DNA of 64,000 nt from an uncultured Cohaesibacter sp. (lineage in GTDB: Bacteria > Pseudomonadota > Alphaproteobacteria > Rhizobiales > Cohaesibacteraceae), in the NCBI RefSeq assembly GCF_963666525.1, contig NZ_OY762905.1, positions 3,823,501 through 3,887,500 of the forward strand, given 5' to 3'. The position numbers and the translations under genes were made by a program. Shown in pieces: positions 46,819 to 56,399 of this stretch; position 1 is the first letter of the stretch, and each line of letters begins with the position of its first letter. Under the pieces are notes generated by a model, which searched no databases, was not told where the DNA came from, and saw nothing but the letters and a program-made list of their open reading frames with translations.

Positions 46819-49800
46819 ATGAAATTCACCAAACTGCGCATATTGGGGTTCAAGTCCTTTGTGGAACCCATGGATTTCGTCATCGAAGGTGGCCTGACCG
46901 GCATCGTCGGCCCAAATGGTTGTGGCAAGTCCAATCTGGTGGAATCCCTGCGCTGGGTGATGGGCGAAAACAGCTACAAGAACATGCGCGCTTCGGGCAT
47001 GGATGACGTCATCTTCAACGGGTCCACCAACCGTCCCGCCCGTAACACCGCAGAAGTGACAGTCTATCTGGACAACAGCGACCGTACGGCTCCAGCCGGG
47101 TTCAATGACAGTGACGAACTGGAAATATCCCGCCGCATCGAGCGCGAGAGCGGATCCAACTACCGCATCAACGGTAAGGATGCCCGCGCCCGTGACATTC
47201 AGCTGCTGTTCGCCGATGCTTCGACCGGCGCGCGCTCTCCCTCATTGGTCGGTCAGGGGCGCATCGGCGAAATCATCAGCCAGAAGCCGACCCAGCGGCG
47301 CGGTCTTCTGGAGGAAGCCGCTGGCATTTCCGGTCTGCACAGCCGTCGCCATGAGGCTGAATTGCGGCTCAAGGCCGCCGAAACCAATCTGGAGCGCCTC
47401 GAGGATATCATGGCGCAGATCTCCACCCAGTTGGAAGGTTTGAAGCGTCAGGCCCGTCAGGCCAGTCGCTATCGCAATCTCTCCGCCGACATCCGCGCGA
47501 CTGAAGCCACCCTTTACCATCTGCGTTGGCAGGAGCTGTTGGGCGAGGAGCAAAAGGCGCAGGAGATGCTGCGGATCGCCGATTTCAAGGTTGCCGAGGC
47601 GACGACGGCTCAGGCCGCGGCAGCGCGAGAGGAGGCTGTGGTCAACCACACTCTGCCAGCCCTGCGCGACGAAGCCGCCGCCAAGGCTGCCGGTCTGCAA
47701 CGACTTACCCTTGCCGCTCGCGAACTCGACAATGAGGAAAAGCGGGTTGGGGAAAAGCTGGCCGATCTCGCCCGGCGTATTGAGCAACTGAAGGCCGACA
47801 AGCAGCGCGAAGAACAGATGCTGGCCGAGAATGCCGATCTGTTGAAGGCGCTTGATGAGGAAAGGGCCGAGCTGATGGCGGAGGACGAGGGGGCCTCTGC
47901 CGCCCAGCTTGCCGCCAATGACGCGCTCAAGAAGGCCGAATCCGAACTGGCGAAGGCTGAAGCTGTTGCCAGCGACTGGACTTCGCGTCTGGCTGAGGCC
48001 GAAGGGGCCGCGCGGCAATTGCAGCAGGCAACCGAGGCGGCACGCGGCCGTCTGGCGCGCCTCTCCAGCCAGAAGGCCCAGAGTGAACGCGATCTTGATC
48101 GGGTCATCGAACAACTCGACAGGGATGCCGGTCTCGACACCCTCCGCGACGAGGTGGACATCGCTTCCGAAGTGCTCGAAACGCTGGAGCTGGAGGCAGA
48201 AGAGGCCACAGGCGCTGTTGCCGAAGCCCGTGAGGCCGAGAGTGTCGCCCGTCGCGCCCGCGCCGATGCGGAAAGCGCTTTCAATAGGCTCGACACTGAA
48301 GCGCGCACACTGCAGAAGATTGTTGAAGGTGGGCAGGACAAGCGCTATCCGCCTCTGCTTGATAGCCTCAAGGTCGACGCCGGATTCGAGGTGGCGCTCG
48401 CCGCAGCCCTTGGTGACGATCTCGATGCGCCGCTTGATGCGGCCGCGCCGCGCCACTGGGGGGAGATCAGTGGCGATGATGACGGACTGTCGCTGCCCGG
48501 TGACCTGCCGCGCCTCGGCGCCCATGTTTCCGGCCCTCAGAGGCTCAGCCGTCGTCTCAACCAGATCGGCATCGTGGCTGCAGACCGTGGCACCGAATTG
48601 CAGAAGATCCTGAAACCGGGCCAGCGACTGGTCAGCCGGGAAGGCGATCTTTGGCGTTGGGATGGACTGGTCATGCGTGCAGGCGCGCCCACTGCCGCCG
48701 CCCAGCGGCTCGAACAGCGCAACAGGCTGGACGAGTTGGAAGGTCGGCTTGGTGAGGCCGAGGAGCAGCTTGAGAACGCCCGCTACGCCTTCGAGGAACA
48801 GCGCACGCTGGCAGCAGGCAAGGAACGGGACGAACAGACCGCTCGGAACCGTTGGCGCGATGCCCAGAAGCGCCTTTCCAGCCTGCGCGACACGCTGGCC
48901 CGGGCTGAACGCGACGCCAACCAGATCCTTGCCCGCAAGGCTACGCTGGAAGCGACGATTGGCCGGCTGGCAGAGGAGGAGGCGGAGGCAAGAACCGCGT
49001 TGACCGATGCGGAGCGGCAGCAGAAGGAATTGCCCGCTATCGATCATTTGCAGCGCGAGCGGGATAGCGCCAGACTGCTCCAGACCGAAAAGCGTACCCT
49101 TTTGACCGAAGTCCGCGCCGAGGCGGATGGGCTGGTTCGCGATGCCCTGATGCGTGCCAAGCGGCTTGCTGCCATTGAGCGCGAACGGGCGAGCTGGGTA
49201 TCCCGCGCCGACAATGCCGATGTCCAGATCGCCACACTCGATGAACGTCTGGCGCAAACCGAAACTGAGCGGGACGACCTGCTGGACAGGCCGGACGATA
49301 TTTCCATCAAGCGTCGGGCGCTGCTTTCGGAAATCGGCAAGGCCGAGGAAGCCCAGAGGGAAACCGGCGATAAGCTGGCGCTGGCCGAACGCACAGCCCT
49401 TGAAGCTGGCATTGCGGCCAAGGCTGCACTTGAGGCGCTTGGCAGCACGCGCGAAGAACGCAGTCGGGCCGACGAACGCATCAACGGCATCAGGGCCCGC
49501 AAGACCGAATTGACCCGCCAGATCGACGATGCCATGGAATGTGCGCCCGCCGCTACCTTTGGTCTTTCCGGCTTGCGCAAGGATGCTCCTCTGCCGTCGA
49601 TGGCATCGGTGGAAAGCAAGCTGGACCGGCTGAAGGCAGAACGGGAGCGGCTCGGCGGTGTCAACCTGCGCGCCGACGAGGAAGCAACCGAGATTTCCGA
49701 ACAGCTCACCACCATGGAGACCGAGCGGGACGACTTGATCGAGGCCATCAAGAAGCTGCGCACCGGCATTTTCAACCTCAACCGGGAAGCCCGCGCTCGT

Positions 49801-50325
49801 CTGTTGTCGTCCTTCGATGTGGTCAACAATCACTTCAAATCGCTGTTTGCCAAACTCTTTGGTGGCGGCGAGGCCGAATTGATCCTGACCGAAGCGGACG
49901 ACCCGCTACAGGCAGGGCTGGATATCATTGCCCGCCCGCCTGGCAAGAAGCCGCAGACCATGACCCTCTTGTCCGGCGGCGAGCAGGCGCTGACGGCGAT
50001 GGCGCTGATCTTTGCGGTGTTCCTCACCAACCCAGCCCCGATCTGCGTGCTCGATGAGGTCGACGCGCCGCTTGACGACGCCAACGTGGAGCGCTTCTGC
50101 GCCCTGCTGGAAGAAATGCGCGCCCTCACGGAAACTCGTTTTGTGACCATCACCCACAACCCGATCACCATGGCGCGGCAAGACCGGCTGTTCGGCGTGA
50201 CCATGGCTGAGCGCGGTGTGTCGCAGCTGGTCTCGGTCAATCTGGAAGCCGCCGAGGAACTGGTGGCCGAGGACGAAAGCCGCGCGGCTATTGCCACGGT
50301 GCCTCCGGGGCATCCGCATCCCTGA
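46819..50325 (+). CDS. smc: Chromosome segregation protein SMC
   Basis: 1168 residues. N-terminal ATPase half with Walker A GIVGPNGCGKSNLVESL and LVGQGRIGEIISQKP. Long coiled coils, hinge about 505-620. C-terminal half with signature LLSGGEQALTAMAL (about 1050) and Walker B ICVLDEVDAPLDD (about 1075). Forms the ring that organises chromosomes with ScpA/ScpB; these partners are not in this window. An 863-residue open frame on the other strand is a codon-bias shadow. Confidence 0.98.
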   Translation: MKFTKLRILGFKSFVEPMDFVIEGGLTGIVGPNGCGKSNLVESLRWVMGENSYKNMRASGMDDVIFNGSTNRPARNTAEVTVYLDNSDRTAPAGFNDSDELEISRRIERESGSNYRINGKDARARDIQLLFADASTGARSPSLVGQGRIGEIISQKPTQRRGLLEEAAGISGLHSRRHEAELRLKAAETNLERLEDIMAQISTQLEGLKRQARQASRYRNLSADIRATEATLYHLRWQELLGEEQKAQEMLRIADFKVAEATTAQAAAAREEAVVNHTLPALRDEAAAKAAGLQRLTLAARELDNEEKRVGEKLADLARRIEQLKADKQREEQMLAENADLLKALDEERAELMAEDEGASAAQLAANDALKKAESELAKAEAVASDWTSRLAEAEGAARQLQQATEAARGRLARLSSQKAQSERDLDRVIEQLDRDAGLDTLRDEVDIASEVLETLELEAEEATGAVAEAREAESVARRARADAESAFNRLDTEARTLQKIVEGGQDKRYPPLLDSLKVDAGFEVALAAALGDDLDAPLDAAAPRHWGEISGDDDGLSLPGDLPRLGAHVSGPQRLSRRLNQIGIVAADRGTELQKILKPGQRLVSREGDLWRWDGLVMRAGAPTAAAQRLEQRNRLDELEGRLGEAEEQLENARYAFEEQRTLAAGKERDEQTARNRWRDAQKRLSSLRDTLARAERDANQILARKATLEATIGRLAEEEAEARTALTDAERQQKELPAIDHLQRERDSARLLQTEKRTLLTEVRAEADGLVRDALMRAKRLAAIERERASWVSRADNADVQIATLDERLAQTETERDDLLDRPDDISIKRRALLSEIGKAEEAQRETGDKLALAERTALEAGIAAKAALEALGSTREERSRADERINGIRARKTELTRQIDDAMECAPAATFGLSGLRKDAPLPSMASVESKLDRLKAERERLGGVNLRADEEATEISEQLTTMETERDDLIEAIKKLRTGIFNLNREARARLLSSFDVVNNHFKSLFAKLFGGGEAELILTEADDPLQAGLDIIARPPGKKPQTMTLLSGGEQALTAMALIFAVFLTNPAPICVLDEVDAPLDDANVERFCALLEEMRALTETRFVTITHNPITMARQDRLFGVTMAERGVSQLVSVNLEAAEELVAEDESRAAIATVPPGHPHP

Positions 50326-50511
50326 GGACCACAGCAGTCCTTGCACGTTGGCGCAACCCGAACCGCATGCCGATACAACCGCCGCTCTTGCTTTTGGATA
50401 AGTCTTACTAAAGGGCGAGGCACGATGTGGGGAATGCGAATGTCGACTTTTCAGTCGGGGCAATTTGTGGCTAGTCTTCAGGGAACGGATTTCTGAAGGG
50501 GAAGGTCTCCG

Positions 50512-51210
50512 ATGTCTGAACCAATTTCTGCTGAAGGCCTCAAGCTGACGCTTTATATCGCCAACAAGAATTACTCCTCCTGGTCGTTCAGGCCATGGAT
50601 TGCGATGAAGACGAAGAATATCGCCTTCACAGAGCATTTGTTGCGATTTGACGAGGCCACCGGCCATGCGCATTTCATCGAATTTTCTCCGACCAAGAAG
50701 GTCCCCGCTCTGAAGATCGAGCAAGAGGGCAAGGCGCCTGTGGTCGTTTGCGAGAGCCTGGCGATCCTTGAAGTTGTGGCCGAACTCTTCCCCGAAGCGG
50801 GGCTCTGGCCAGAGGATCTGATTGACCGGGCCAAGGCGCGCGCCTTTGCTGCTGAAATGCACGGCGGCTTTTTCGGTCTCAGGGGCAGTTGTCCGATGAA
50901 CATGCGCCGCGAGATCAAGCCGCTTGATCTGGACCCCTACAGCGCAGCTGCCGTGGTCAAGAATGTCGAGCGGATCGAACAGATCTGGCGCGAAAGCCTT
51001 GATGCATCCGGTGGTCCCTTCCTGTTTGGATCCTTCGGGGCGGTGGATGCGATGTTTGCACCGGTCATTAACCGCTTCGAGAAATACGCACTGACAGACA
51101 GTGAGGTGTTCCACGCCTATCGCTTCGCCATGAAAACACTGCCAGCCTGGAAGGAGTGGGAAGAGGCGGCATTGAAAGAGCCATGGGTCGTCGAAGAAGA
51201 CGAGGCATAG
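50512..51210 (+). CDS. Glutathione S-transferase family protein
   Basis: 232 residues. N-terminal thioredoxin-like domain: LTLYIANKNYSSWSFRPWIAMK, where the Ser of SSWSFRPW is the likely catalytic residue, and KKVPALKIEQEGKAPVVVCESLAI with the cis-Pro and the ES glutathione motif. All-helical C-terminal domain. Resembles the SSWSxR group found with maleylacetoacetate isomerase-like enzymes. Substrate unknown. Confidence 0.9.
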   Translation: MSEPISAEGLKLTLYIANKNYSSWSFRPWIAMKTKNIAFTEHLLRFDEATGHAHFIEFSPTKKVPALKIEQEGKAPVVVCESLAILEVVAELFPEAGLWPEDLIDRAKARAFAAEMHGGFFGLRGSCPMNMRREIKPLDLDPYSAAAVVKNVERIEQIWRESLDASGGPFLFGSFGAVDAMFAPVINRFEKYALTDSEVFHAYRFAMKTLPAWKEWEEAALKEPWVVEEDEA

Positions 51211-51252
51211 GCCGGGTCTTCACACCAAACATTCCGTCGGTAGCCTGTGCGA

Positions 51253-51762
51253 CTAGTCGAACAGGCGGTCGACTTCGTCCTGAGCTGTCGGATGGTCGAT
51301 GGCCAGCATCCAGTCCGTTGCGCTTGCCGTATCGTTGATGAGGGCACTGACGCGGTCGATCAGAGGCCGGATTTCGGTGGAAGCCATGAACGCAAGGGCA
51401 TCGAAACTGGCGCCCGATTGCTCCCCTTCCACCGAGACGATGCGTTCGACAAGCCCCATGATTTTGGTGTCGATATCATTGACCAGCGATTCCAGCTGAT
51501 CGCGCACCTGCGGCTGGACTGAATCGTAAAGGGAAATGGCGAGCTGCTTTTCCTTGAAGGTCGATTGCTCGAAATAGTCCGGATAGCACATGGGGCGCCA
51601 GGAGACGATGTCTTCAGCGCATTCCGGCATCGAGGGCAACATCTCGATAAGCATCAGAACTTCATTGAAATGGTTGAGATAGTCCGTCGCCAACAACGTC
51701 ACGGGATTGATGTTGGCTTCCAACAACAGCTCTGGCTCAGGGAGGACGGACATGTCTGACAT
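51253..51762 (-). CDS. Hypothetical acidic protein, 169 residues
   Basis: I do not recognise a family. It is acidic, mostly helical, with no signal peptide or membrane segment. Features include LLATDYLNHFNEVLMLIEMLPSMPE, EDIVSWRPMCYPDYFEQSTFKEKQLAI and a C-terminal DRVSALINDTASATDWMLAI. The start (ATG 51762, or 51753 three codons later) is not decided. The frame fits coding. Convergent with the GST gene. Confidence 0.6.
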   Translation of the reverse strand: MSDMSVLPEPELLLEANINPVTLLATDYLNHFNEVLMLIEMLPSMPECAEDIVSWRPMCYPDYFEQSTFKEKQLAISLYDSVQPQVRDQLESLVNDIDTKIMGLVERIVSVEGEQSGASFDALAFMASTEIRPLIDRVSALINDTASATDWMLAIDHPTAQDEVDRLFD

Positions 51763-51889
51763 TTTGGAACTCTCAACGAAGCTTCACGGACTACAGGCAA
51801 CTTGCACGGAATTGAACGCGTTCGGTTCCAGATCGCGCCGATCATACCTGCAGTTCTTGGTCTATCTGATCCCGCATGAGAAGATATGA
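51752..51889 (+). CDS. Possible small protein, 45 residues
   Basis: MSDILELSTKLHGLQATCTE at the start, then a basic/hydrophobic end (SRRSYLQFLVYLIPHEKI). A strong site GGGAGGA precedes the ATG. It overlaps the start of the gene on the other strand by 11 bases, so the ribosome site may be coincidental: it also encodes part of that protein on the opposite strand. Low confidence. Confidence 0.3.
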   Translation: MSDILELSTKLHGLQATCTELNAFGSRSRRSYLQFLVYLIPHEKI

Positions 51890-52078
51890 CTCGTTGCTTT
51901 GCAGGTTGCTGGACAGTTTCGGCGCCATTCAGCCTCCCGAACCGATTTCCTACCCGGTCCACTTTTAACCATAGGGTGCTATAGTTTCCAAATACTTGAC
52001 GTCTGGCTGCGACGGTGAAAAAGATGAAACAAGATAAAGATTTGGGAAACCGATTAGAATAGCTCGAATTGGATAGTC
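51890..52078. other. Upstream region of the SRAP gene
   Basis: Should hold the plus-strand promoter of the SRAP gene and part of the promoter of the minus-strand hypothetical gene. AT-rich before 52078. No LexA box (GAAC-N7-GAAC or GTTC-N7-GTTC) found by eye. Confidence 0.3.
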
Positions 52079-52897
52079 ATGACCGGAAGACTACATATTG
52101 CTGCTGAACTTGTTGACTTTATTGCACTATTTGGCGAAGCCGGAGAACTGCCCGGAATGCATCCGATGCCGCCCAGACATAACGTCGCACCGACGGAACC
52201 TGTGCTGACCATCGTTGAGGAGTATGGCAAACGCGTCGCACGCCTGATGAAGTGGGCGTTTGTCCCTGACTGGGTGAAAGACCCTCGCGACTTTTCGCTG
52301 ATAACCTCGGCACGCCGGGAAATCGTTGAAAAGAAGCCGTCGTTCAAGAATGCGATCCGCTATCGGCGATGCCTCGTTCCGGTGACTGGCTTCTATGAAT
52401 GGCAACGTCACGCAAGCGGAGAGACGACCCCCTATTTCTTTCGCTCTGAGGGGCAGGGACTGTTCGCGCTGGCCGCAATCTGGGAGGCGTGGATGGGGCC
52501 TAATGGCGAGGAGTTTGACGGTCTTGCGATCTTGACGACACCGGCCCCTCGCGCCTTCAGGTCAGTCACGGATCGACTGCCTCTGATCATTGCAGCCAAT
52601 GACTACGGTTGTTGGCTCAACACACGTTCCGGCCGCTTTGAGGACGCCCGCCCGCTGCTTTCATCTTCGGCGGACGGCCATCTGACCGCCTTTCCTGTCT
52701 CGGACAGGGTCAACCAGCGTCATAACGACGATCCGTCCCTGACAGAGCCGCGCGGCGGACAAGGGCAGACCTTGACTAACCTCCAGACCGTTGAGCCGGA
52801 TGGAGGAAAAGCTGGCAGGCGAGGGAAAGCGGCGGTCGACAGAGAGAAAATGCAGGCAAAGCAGTCGGGACCAAGCGATCAGCTCGATCTGTTCTGA
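52079..52897 (+). CDS. SRAP (YedK/HMCES-like) protein with degenerate active site
   Basis: 272 residues of the SOS-response-associated peptidase family. Conserved parts: NVAPTEPVLTI, MKWAFVPDWVKDP, RYRRCLVPVTGFYEWQ and VTDRLPLIIA. The family attaches to abasic sites in single-stranded DNA through Cys2 after Met removal. Here residue 2 is Thr (MTGR rather than MCGR). The HDRxP His is also Thr (VTDRLP), and the Asn of INAR is Ser (ITSARRE). Only the Glu in GFYEW is kept of the four active-site residues of Escherichia coli YedK. It is either a non-covalent DNA binder or uses Thr2 chemistry. The extended Gly/Lys-rich tail (about 225-272) is not typical. Confidence 0.85.
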   Translation: MTGRLHIAAELVDFIALFGEAGELPGMHPMPPRHNVAPTEPVLTIVEEYGKRVARLMKWAFVPDWVKDPRDFSLITSARREIVEKKPSFKNAIRYRRCLVPVTGFYEWQRHASGETTPYFFRSEGQGLFALAAIWEAWMGPNGEEFDGLAILTTPAPRAFRSVTDRLPLIIAANDYGCWLNTRSGRFEDARPLLSSSADGHLTAFPVSDRVNQRHNDDPSLTEPRGGQGQTLTNLQTVEPDGGKAGRRGKAAVDREKMQAKQSGPSDQLDLF

Positions 52898-53080
52898 ACA
52901 GGCCGTCTGTGGGCTCACATGATGAAAGCGGGGAAGGGCTGATTAGGTAGGCGGTTTAGCTCCACCTTGACCTGTTCTATGTTGTTAGGCTTGGCTTGCG
53001 GGCCTGCCAGGGGAGGTGATCTGTCTTTTCCGCTCAGCGCCGGAGCACTGGATGCCCAACCATCAAATACTCCAGAATCA
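52898..53080. other. Intergenic gap between SRAP and porin genes
   Basis: No gene, RNA or distinct motif seen in the gap between the two convergent genes. Confidence 0.25.
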
Positions 53081-53084
53081 CAAA

Positions 53085-53110
53085 GGCCCCGAGAGAAATC
53101 TCTCGAGGCC
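53085..53110 (-). terminator. Terminator of the porin gene
   Basis: On the minus strand GGCCTCGAGAGA-TT-TCTCTCGGGGCC, a 12-bp stem with one T-G wobble, followed by TTTGTG. 33 bases past the stop. Confidence 0.8.
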
Positions 53111-53143
53111 CAAGAACTGTTTCCAGTCTAAGCTAGGCTTAGA

Positions 53144-54211
53144 TTAGAAAGTACGTTTCAGGTACAGTTTGCCTGCTACGTCGTCCCAGTCGGTACCGAA
53201 GCCGGTGTCGAAGTCGGTCTTTTCGTAACCAACGCGAGCGCCAACTTCCAGGTTTTTAACCGGATAGTAGGTCAACTGAGCAGAAGTACCCCAGGTTTTG
53301 TAATTTTCGTCGGTGTAGTCGATGTAGCCACCATCAATACCGATTTTCAGGTTGTCAGCCAGAGCGTACTCGAGGCCAGCGTTGACACCCCACTTGCTGT
53401 ACAGGTTGCCCATGGTGTCGTTATCGTAGCCGTTTTCGTAGCCACCAGCGATACCGAAGGACAGGCCTTCCATCAGGTTGAAGGAAGCTTCTGCACCGAT
53501 GATGTAACCAAGATCTGCAGAGTAAGCATAGCTTGCATAGCGAGACTGATAGATAGCAGCAGCTACGTTAGCAGAACCCCAGCCCTGAGAAACAGCCAGA
53601 CGTGCAGCGAGAGAAGGCATGGTGGTGCCAGCGCCGCCGGTGTTGGAGGTGTATTCTTCGAGAGCTACAGTAGCGGTTACGCCGTTGCCCAGAGAAGCTA
53701 CATAACCGATGGTCTGCAGGTCGCCATGGCCGATGCCGAAGTCATCGTAGTACAGGCCAGCGTTGAAGTCGACGATAGAGTCGGTCAGACCAGCGTACAG
53801 GCCGCCGAGCTGCAGGTAAGCTTTATCGAAAGCTACGCCAGCACCTTTGGTAGCACCAGCACCGGTGTTGTCGTCGTATTCGATGTGAGCAGCAAGAGTA
53901 CCGAATTCGGTTTCTTCTTTAGCGTCAAATGCAACAGTGGTTTCTACATAGTAGCCAATTTCGTCAACAGATTTGCCAACGCCAGTGCCAGTGCCATTGT
54001 AGTTTACGAATTTGTTCTGTACGCCGAATTCAACTTTACCGGAGATCTTCAGGCAGGTATCAGTACCTGGGATGAAGAAGTAACCAGCGCCGTATGCGTC
54101 ACATACTTTAACGTAATCTACAGGTTCTGCTACTGGCAGGTCTGCTGCCTGAGCTGCACCGCCAGCTACGAGAGCAGCTGCGGAACCAAGGATAAGGCTC
54201 TTGATGTTCAT
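53144..54211 (-). CDS. Outer-membrane porin (Porin_2 family)
   Basis: 355 residues from MNIKSLILGSAAALVAGG (54211), with an alternative ATG seven codons earlier. Signal peptide ends at AAQAADLP. Diagnostic Rhizobiales porin segment DYVKVCDAYGAGYFFIPGTDTCLKISG with two Cys. About 16 beta strands follow and the protein ends in KLYLKRTF with a C-terminal Phe, as needed for outer-membrane insertion. The codon choice is highly biased, which fits strong expression. Related to Brucella Omp2-type porins. Confidence 0.95.
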   Translation of the reverse strand: MNIKSLILGSAAALVAGGAAQAADLPVAEPVDYVKVCDAYGAGYFFIPGTDTCLKISGKVEFGVQNKFVNYNGTGTGVGKSVDEIGYYVETTVAFDAKEETEFGTLAAHIEYDDNTGAGATKGAGVAFDKAYLQLGGLYAGLTDSIVDFNAGLYYDDFGIGHGDLQTIGYVASLGNGVTATVALEEYTSNTGGAGTTMPSLAARLAVSQGWGSANVAAAIYQSRYASYAYSADLGYIIGAEASFNLMEGLSFGIAGGYENGYDNDTMGNLYSKWGVNAGLEYALADNLKIGIDGGYIDYTDENYKTWGTSAQLTYYPVKNLEVGARVGYEKTDFDTGFGTDWDDVAGKLYLKRTF

Positions 54212-54703
54212 GTTTCTGACCTTCATTGTCATAACAAAAAAATTTTTTGCAGTGACCAGTCCAGTCAGAACTGTAATTCACTGCTTGCGACAAGACTGAC
54301 AATACTCGTTTCTCCGGCTGTATCAATCGTCTCTTGTTATCGGGGGGATTACTTTGCAGGGACTGTTGCACAAAAAACACAAATTAGCCCCTGAGTCGCG
54401 GATTTCTGCCAATTCGTTACTGAATTATTAATAGAAATCATGTGGGTTTACGGATCTGTCGACCTGGTTTATGCATGTTTCCAAGGAGAAATTATCCAGT
54501 CGGTACGGAATCGTCTTGCAGATTTTTGCGTTCTATCGAGTGCGATTCCTCCCGAACAGAGAGGAAGATGACAGCTCAAATATCATTTGCCCGTGAATCG
54601 GGTGATCCTGTCTGCGAAGATTCGGAGTAGCCTGAGACGGGGACAGGAATGTCTGTCACAAGACATCAGGCACTTGAAAACGGGGTGCATGCCAGCACCA
54701 ACG
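54212..54703. other. Porin upstream region and gap to the lipoprotein gene
   Basis: Long leader and promoter of the porin lie here on the minus strand, AT-rich near 54240-54250. No RNA gene recognised. The rest shows no coding. Confidence 0.35.
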
Positions 54704-54741
54704 AAAAAGGCCGCCCGATGGAACCATCGAAGGCGGCCTTT
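54704..54741 (-). terminator. Terminator of the lipoprotein gene
   Basis: On the minus strand AAAGGCCGCCTTCGATGG, TTCC area, CATCGGGCGGCCTTTTTC. The stem is at least 15 bp with one mismatch, followed by a T tract; 23 bases past the stop at 54764. Confidence 0.85.
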
Positions 54742-54763
54742 GTCTATGTGCTGTAAACTGGTA

Positions 54764-55552
54764 TCAGGAACCCGTGTCGGAGCTCTTCTTGCCGAAAGGC
54801 CAGAGACGGGAGAAGAAACGCTTCTTGCCTGGCTTTTCTTCTTCCTGCTTCAGCTTGTCCATTTCGGCGGCCACTTCCGGCGGCACGTCGGTAAAGCGTT
54901 CCGGCGGCTGCGTCAGATAGTTGCGCTTGTTCTTTTCGCCGTCCTTCTGCCCGCGGATGAGAGCCAGACGTTCCTTGACCTGCCGATCATATTCAGCCAG
55001 TTCATAGGGACTGACGGGTCCCTTGGAGTAATCCGGCTCCTTGATCTGCTGGGCGAACTTGGCAGACGAGGTGTTGTTCTTGATGATGGAATCACGCTGT
55101 TCGGGAGGCAGGCGACGGATGGCGGCAAGCAACTGCTCGCGCTCGGCGTCGGTCATGTTCTCCATGCGCTCATTATAGATCTGGCGCAAGACGTCCGGAT
55201 CCTGCGGCCAGTCTGCAGAGGCGTAGGACGGATTGTTTCTCTTGTCGTTCGGATTTGGAAGAGGAGCGTCCTGCGGCGGCAGAACCAGCCCGGCGCGCGC
55301 CTTGTAATCGATCGTGGTTTGCTTCTTGTCGTTTGGCAGGATCCCGAAGACGCCGGTCACGTCGTCAAGCAGTTCCTTCTCATGGGTTTCACCCGTGCCA
55401 TAGGTGGTGCTGGACATGCTGGAACAGCCGGCAAGGATCATCCCCATGGTTCCGAGCACAGCAAGCGCGACCAGACCGGACGACCGAGCCGACCGGCTTT
55501 CGAGAGTTGGGGCACCGGATTGGAAAAAGTCCTTGTACCGTCTAACAGTCAT
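54764..55552 (-). CDS. Outer-membrane lipoprotein, DUF3035/BamF-like
   Basis: 262 residues from MTVRRYKDFFQ (55552), with AAGGCGAG upstream. A signal segment ends in the lipobox MILAGCSSMS with lipidated Cys. The middle (KARAGLVLPPQDAPLPNP) matches the PPDF-type proline segment of DUF3035 proteins, some of which are named BamF as extra subunits of the beta-barrel assembly machine. The position after lspA supports this. The rest is charged and helical (MTDAEREQLLAAIRRLPPEQ). The BamF role is inferred. Confidence 0.65.
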   Translation of the reverse strand: MTVRRYKDFFQSGAPTLESRSARSSGLVALAVLGTMGMILAGCSSMSSTTYGTGETHEKELLDDVTGVFGILPNDKKQTTIDYKARAGLVLPPQDAPLPNPNDKRNNPSYASADWPQDPDVLRQIYNERMENMTDAEREQLLAAIRRLPPEQRDSIIKNNTSSAKFAQQIKEPDYSKGPVSPYELAEYDRQVKERLALIRGQKDGEKNKRNYLTQPPERFTDVPPEVAAEMDKLKQEEEKPGKKRFFSRLWPFGKKSSDTGS

Positions 55553-55745
55553 GAAGATCTCGCCTTTTGATACTCGGGCAGCAACGTGCCAGCCCATACG
55601 CAAACAAACTTGATGCACATCGTTAAAAATGTGCTGATCAAATTTAGACATACTTCCGAACGGGCCACAAGATCAAGAGAAGGTTGTCATTGTAGAAAGA
55701 CAAAAGCACCGGGCCTGGCGGAAAAAGCTCACTCGTCTGGACTAA

Positions 55746-56282
55746 TCACTCATTTGCGGCATCTTTGCGGCTGGCCGAGCCGCTTTTTGCTGTAGATGAC
55801 GATTTGCCGCCCCCGAACAGGCTTTCGATCACCAGCAAGGCCGCACCGACCACGATCCAGACGTCGGCGAGATTGAAGACATACCAGCTGAAGCTGCCGA
55901 CATGAAAGTGGAACATGTCGACCACCGCCCCGTGCAGGATGCGGTCAAGCCCGTTGCCCAGCGCTCCACCCATTACCAGTCCCAGAGCAAAGGCTGTGAG
56001 CGGGTCGCGAGTCCGCCAGATCCAGAGTGCCAGCACAATCGCCGCAATCCCGGCCAGTCCGATCAGCAGGTAGCGGCCAAGATCGTCGTCCTGCTGCAGC
56101 CAGCCATAGGAAATGCCGCGGTTCCACACCAGCACCAGATCGAAGAAGGGGGCGAGTCGCACAGGTCCGTGCAGGCGCATGACACTGTCGATCTGATACC
56201 CGAACAGCAGCCACAGCTTGAACGCCTGATCGACCAGAAAGCCAGTGAGGGCAATGAGATAGGCCAGCGACCGTGACGACAT
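55746..56282 (-). CDS. lspA: Lipoprotein signal peptidase (LspA)
   Basis: Cleaves signal peptides of prolipoproteins in the inner membrane. 178 residues from MSSRSLAYLIALTGFL (56282). Four predicted helices. Catalytic Asp pair in NGLDRILHGAVVDMF and YVFNLADVWI; NRGISYGWL is the family's N-R-G-x-S/A motif. It is downstream of ileS and upstream of the BamF-like lipoprotein, which is a likely client. Confidence 0.96.
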   Translation of the reverse strand: MSSRSLAYLIALTGFLVDQAFKLWLLFGYQIDSVMRLHGPVRLAPFFDLVLVWNRGISYGWLQQDDDLGRYLLIGLAGIAAIVLALWIWRTRDPLTAFALGLVMGGALGNGLDRILHGAVVDMFHFHVGSFSWYVFNLADVWIVVGAALLVIESLFGGGKSSSTAKSGSASRKDAANE

Positions 56283-56399
56283 GCACGCCTCCGAAAGCAA
56301 AAGGGAAAAGGCGGCTTCCGCGCCTGATCCGGGAACAGCGGAAAGCCGGGGACTGAACCCTGCCAGTCCCCGGCTTTACCATAAGCTCAAATGCGACCT

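Noticed and set aside
47242-49833. An 863-codon open frame on the minus strand opposite smc
   Set aside because: Same reason: high GC codon bias in smc leaves the opposite strand open. Its composition (Leu/Gly/Gln/Arg) and lack of recognisable domains argue against coding.
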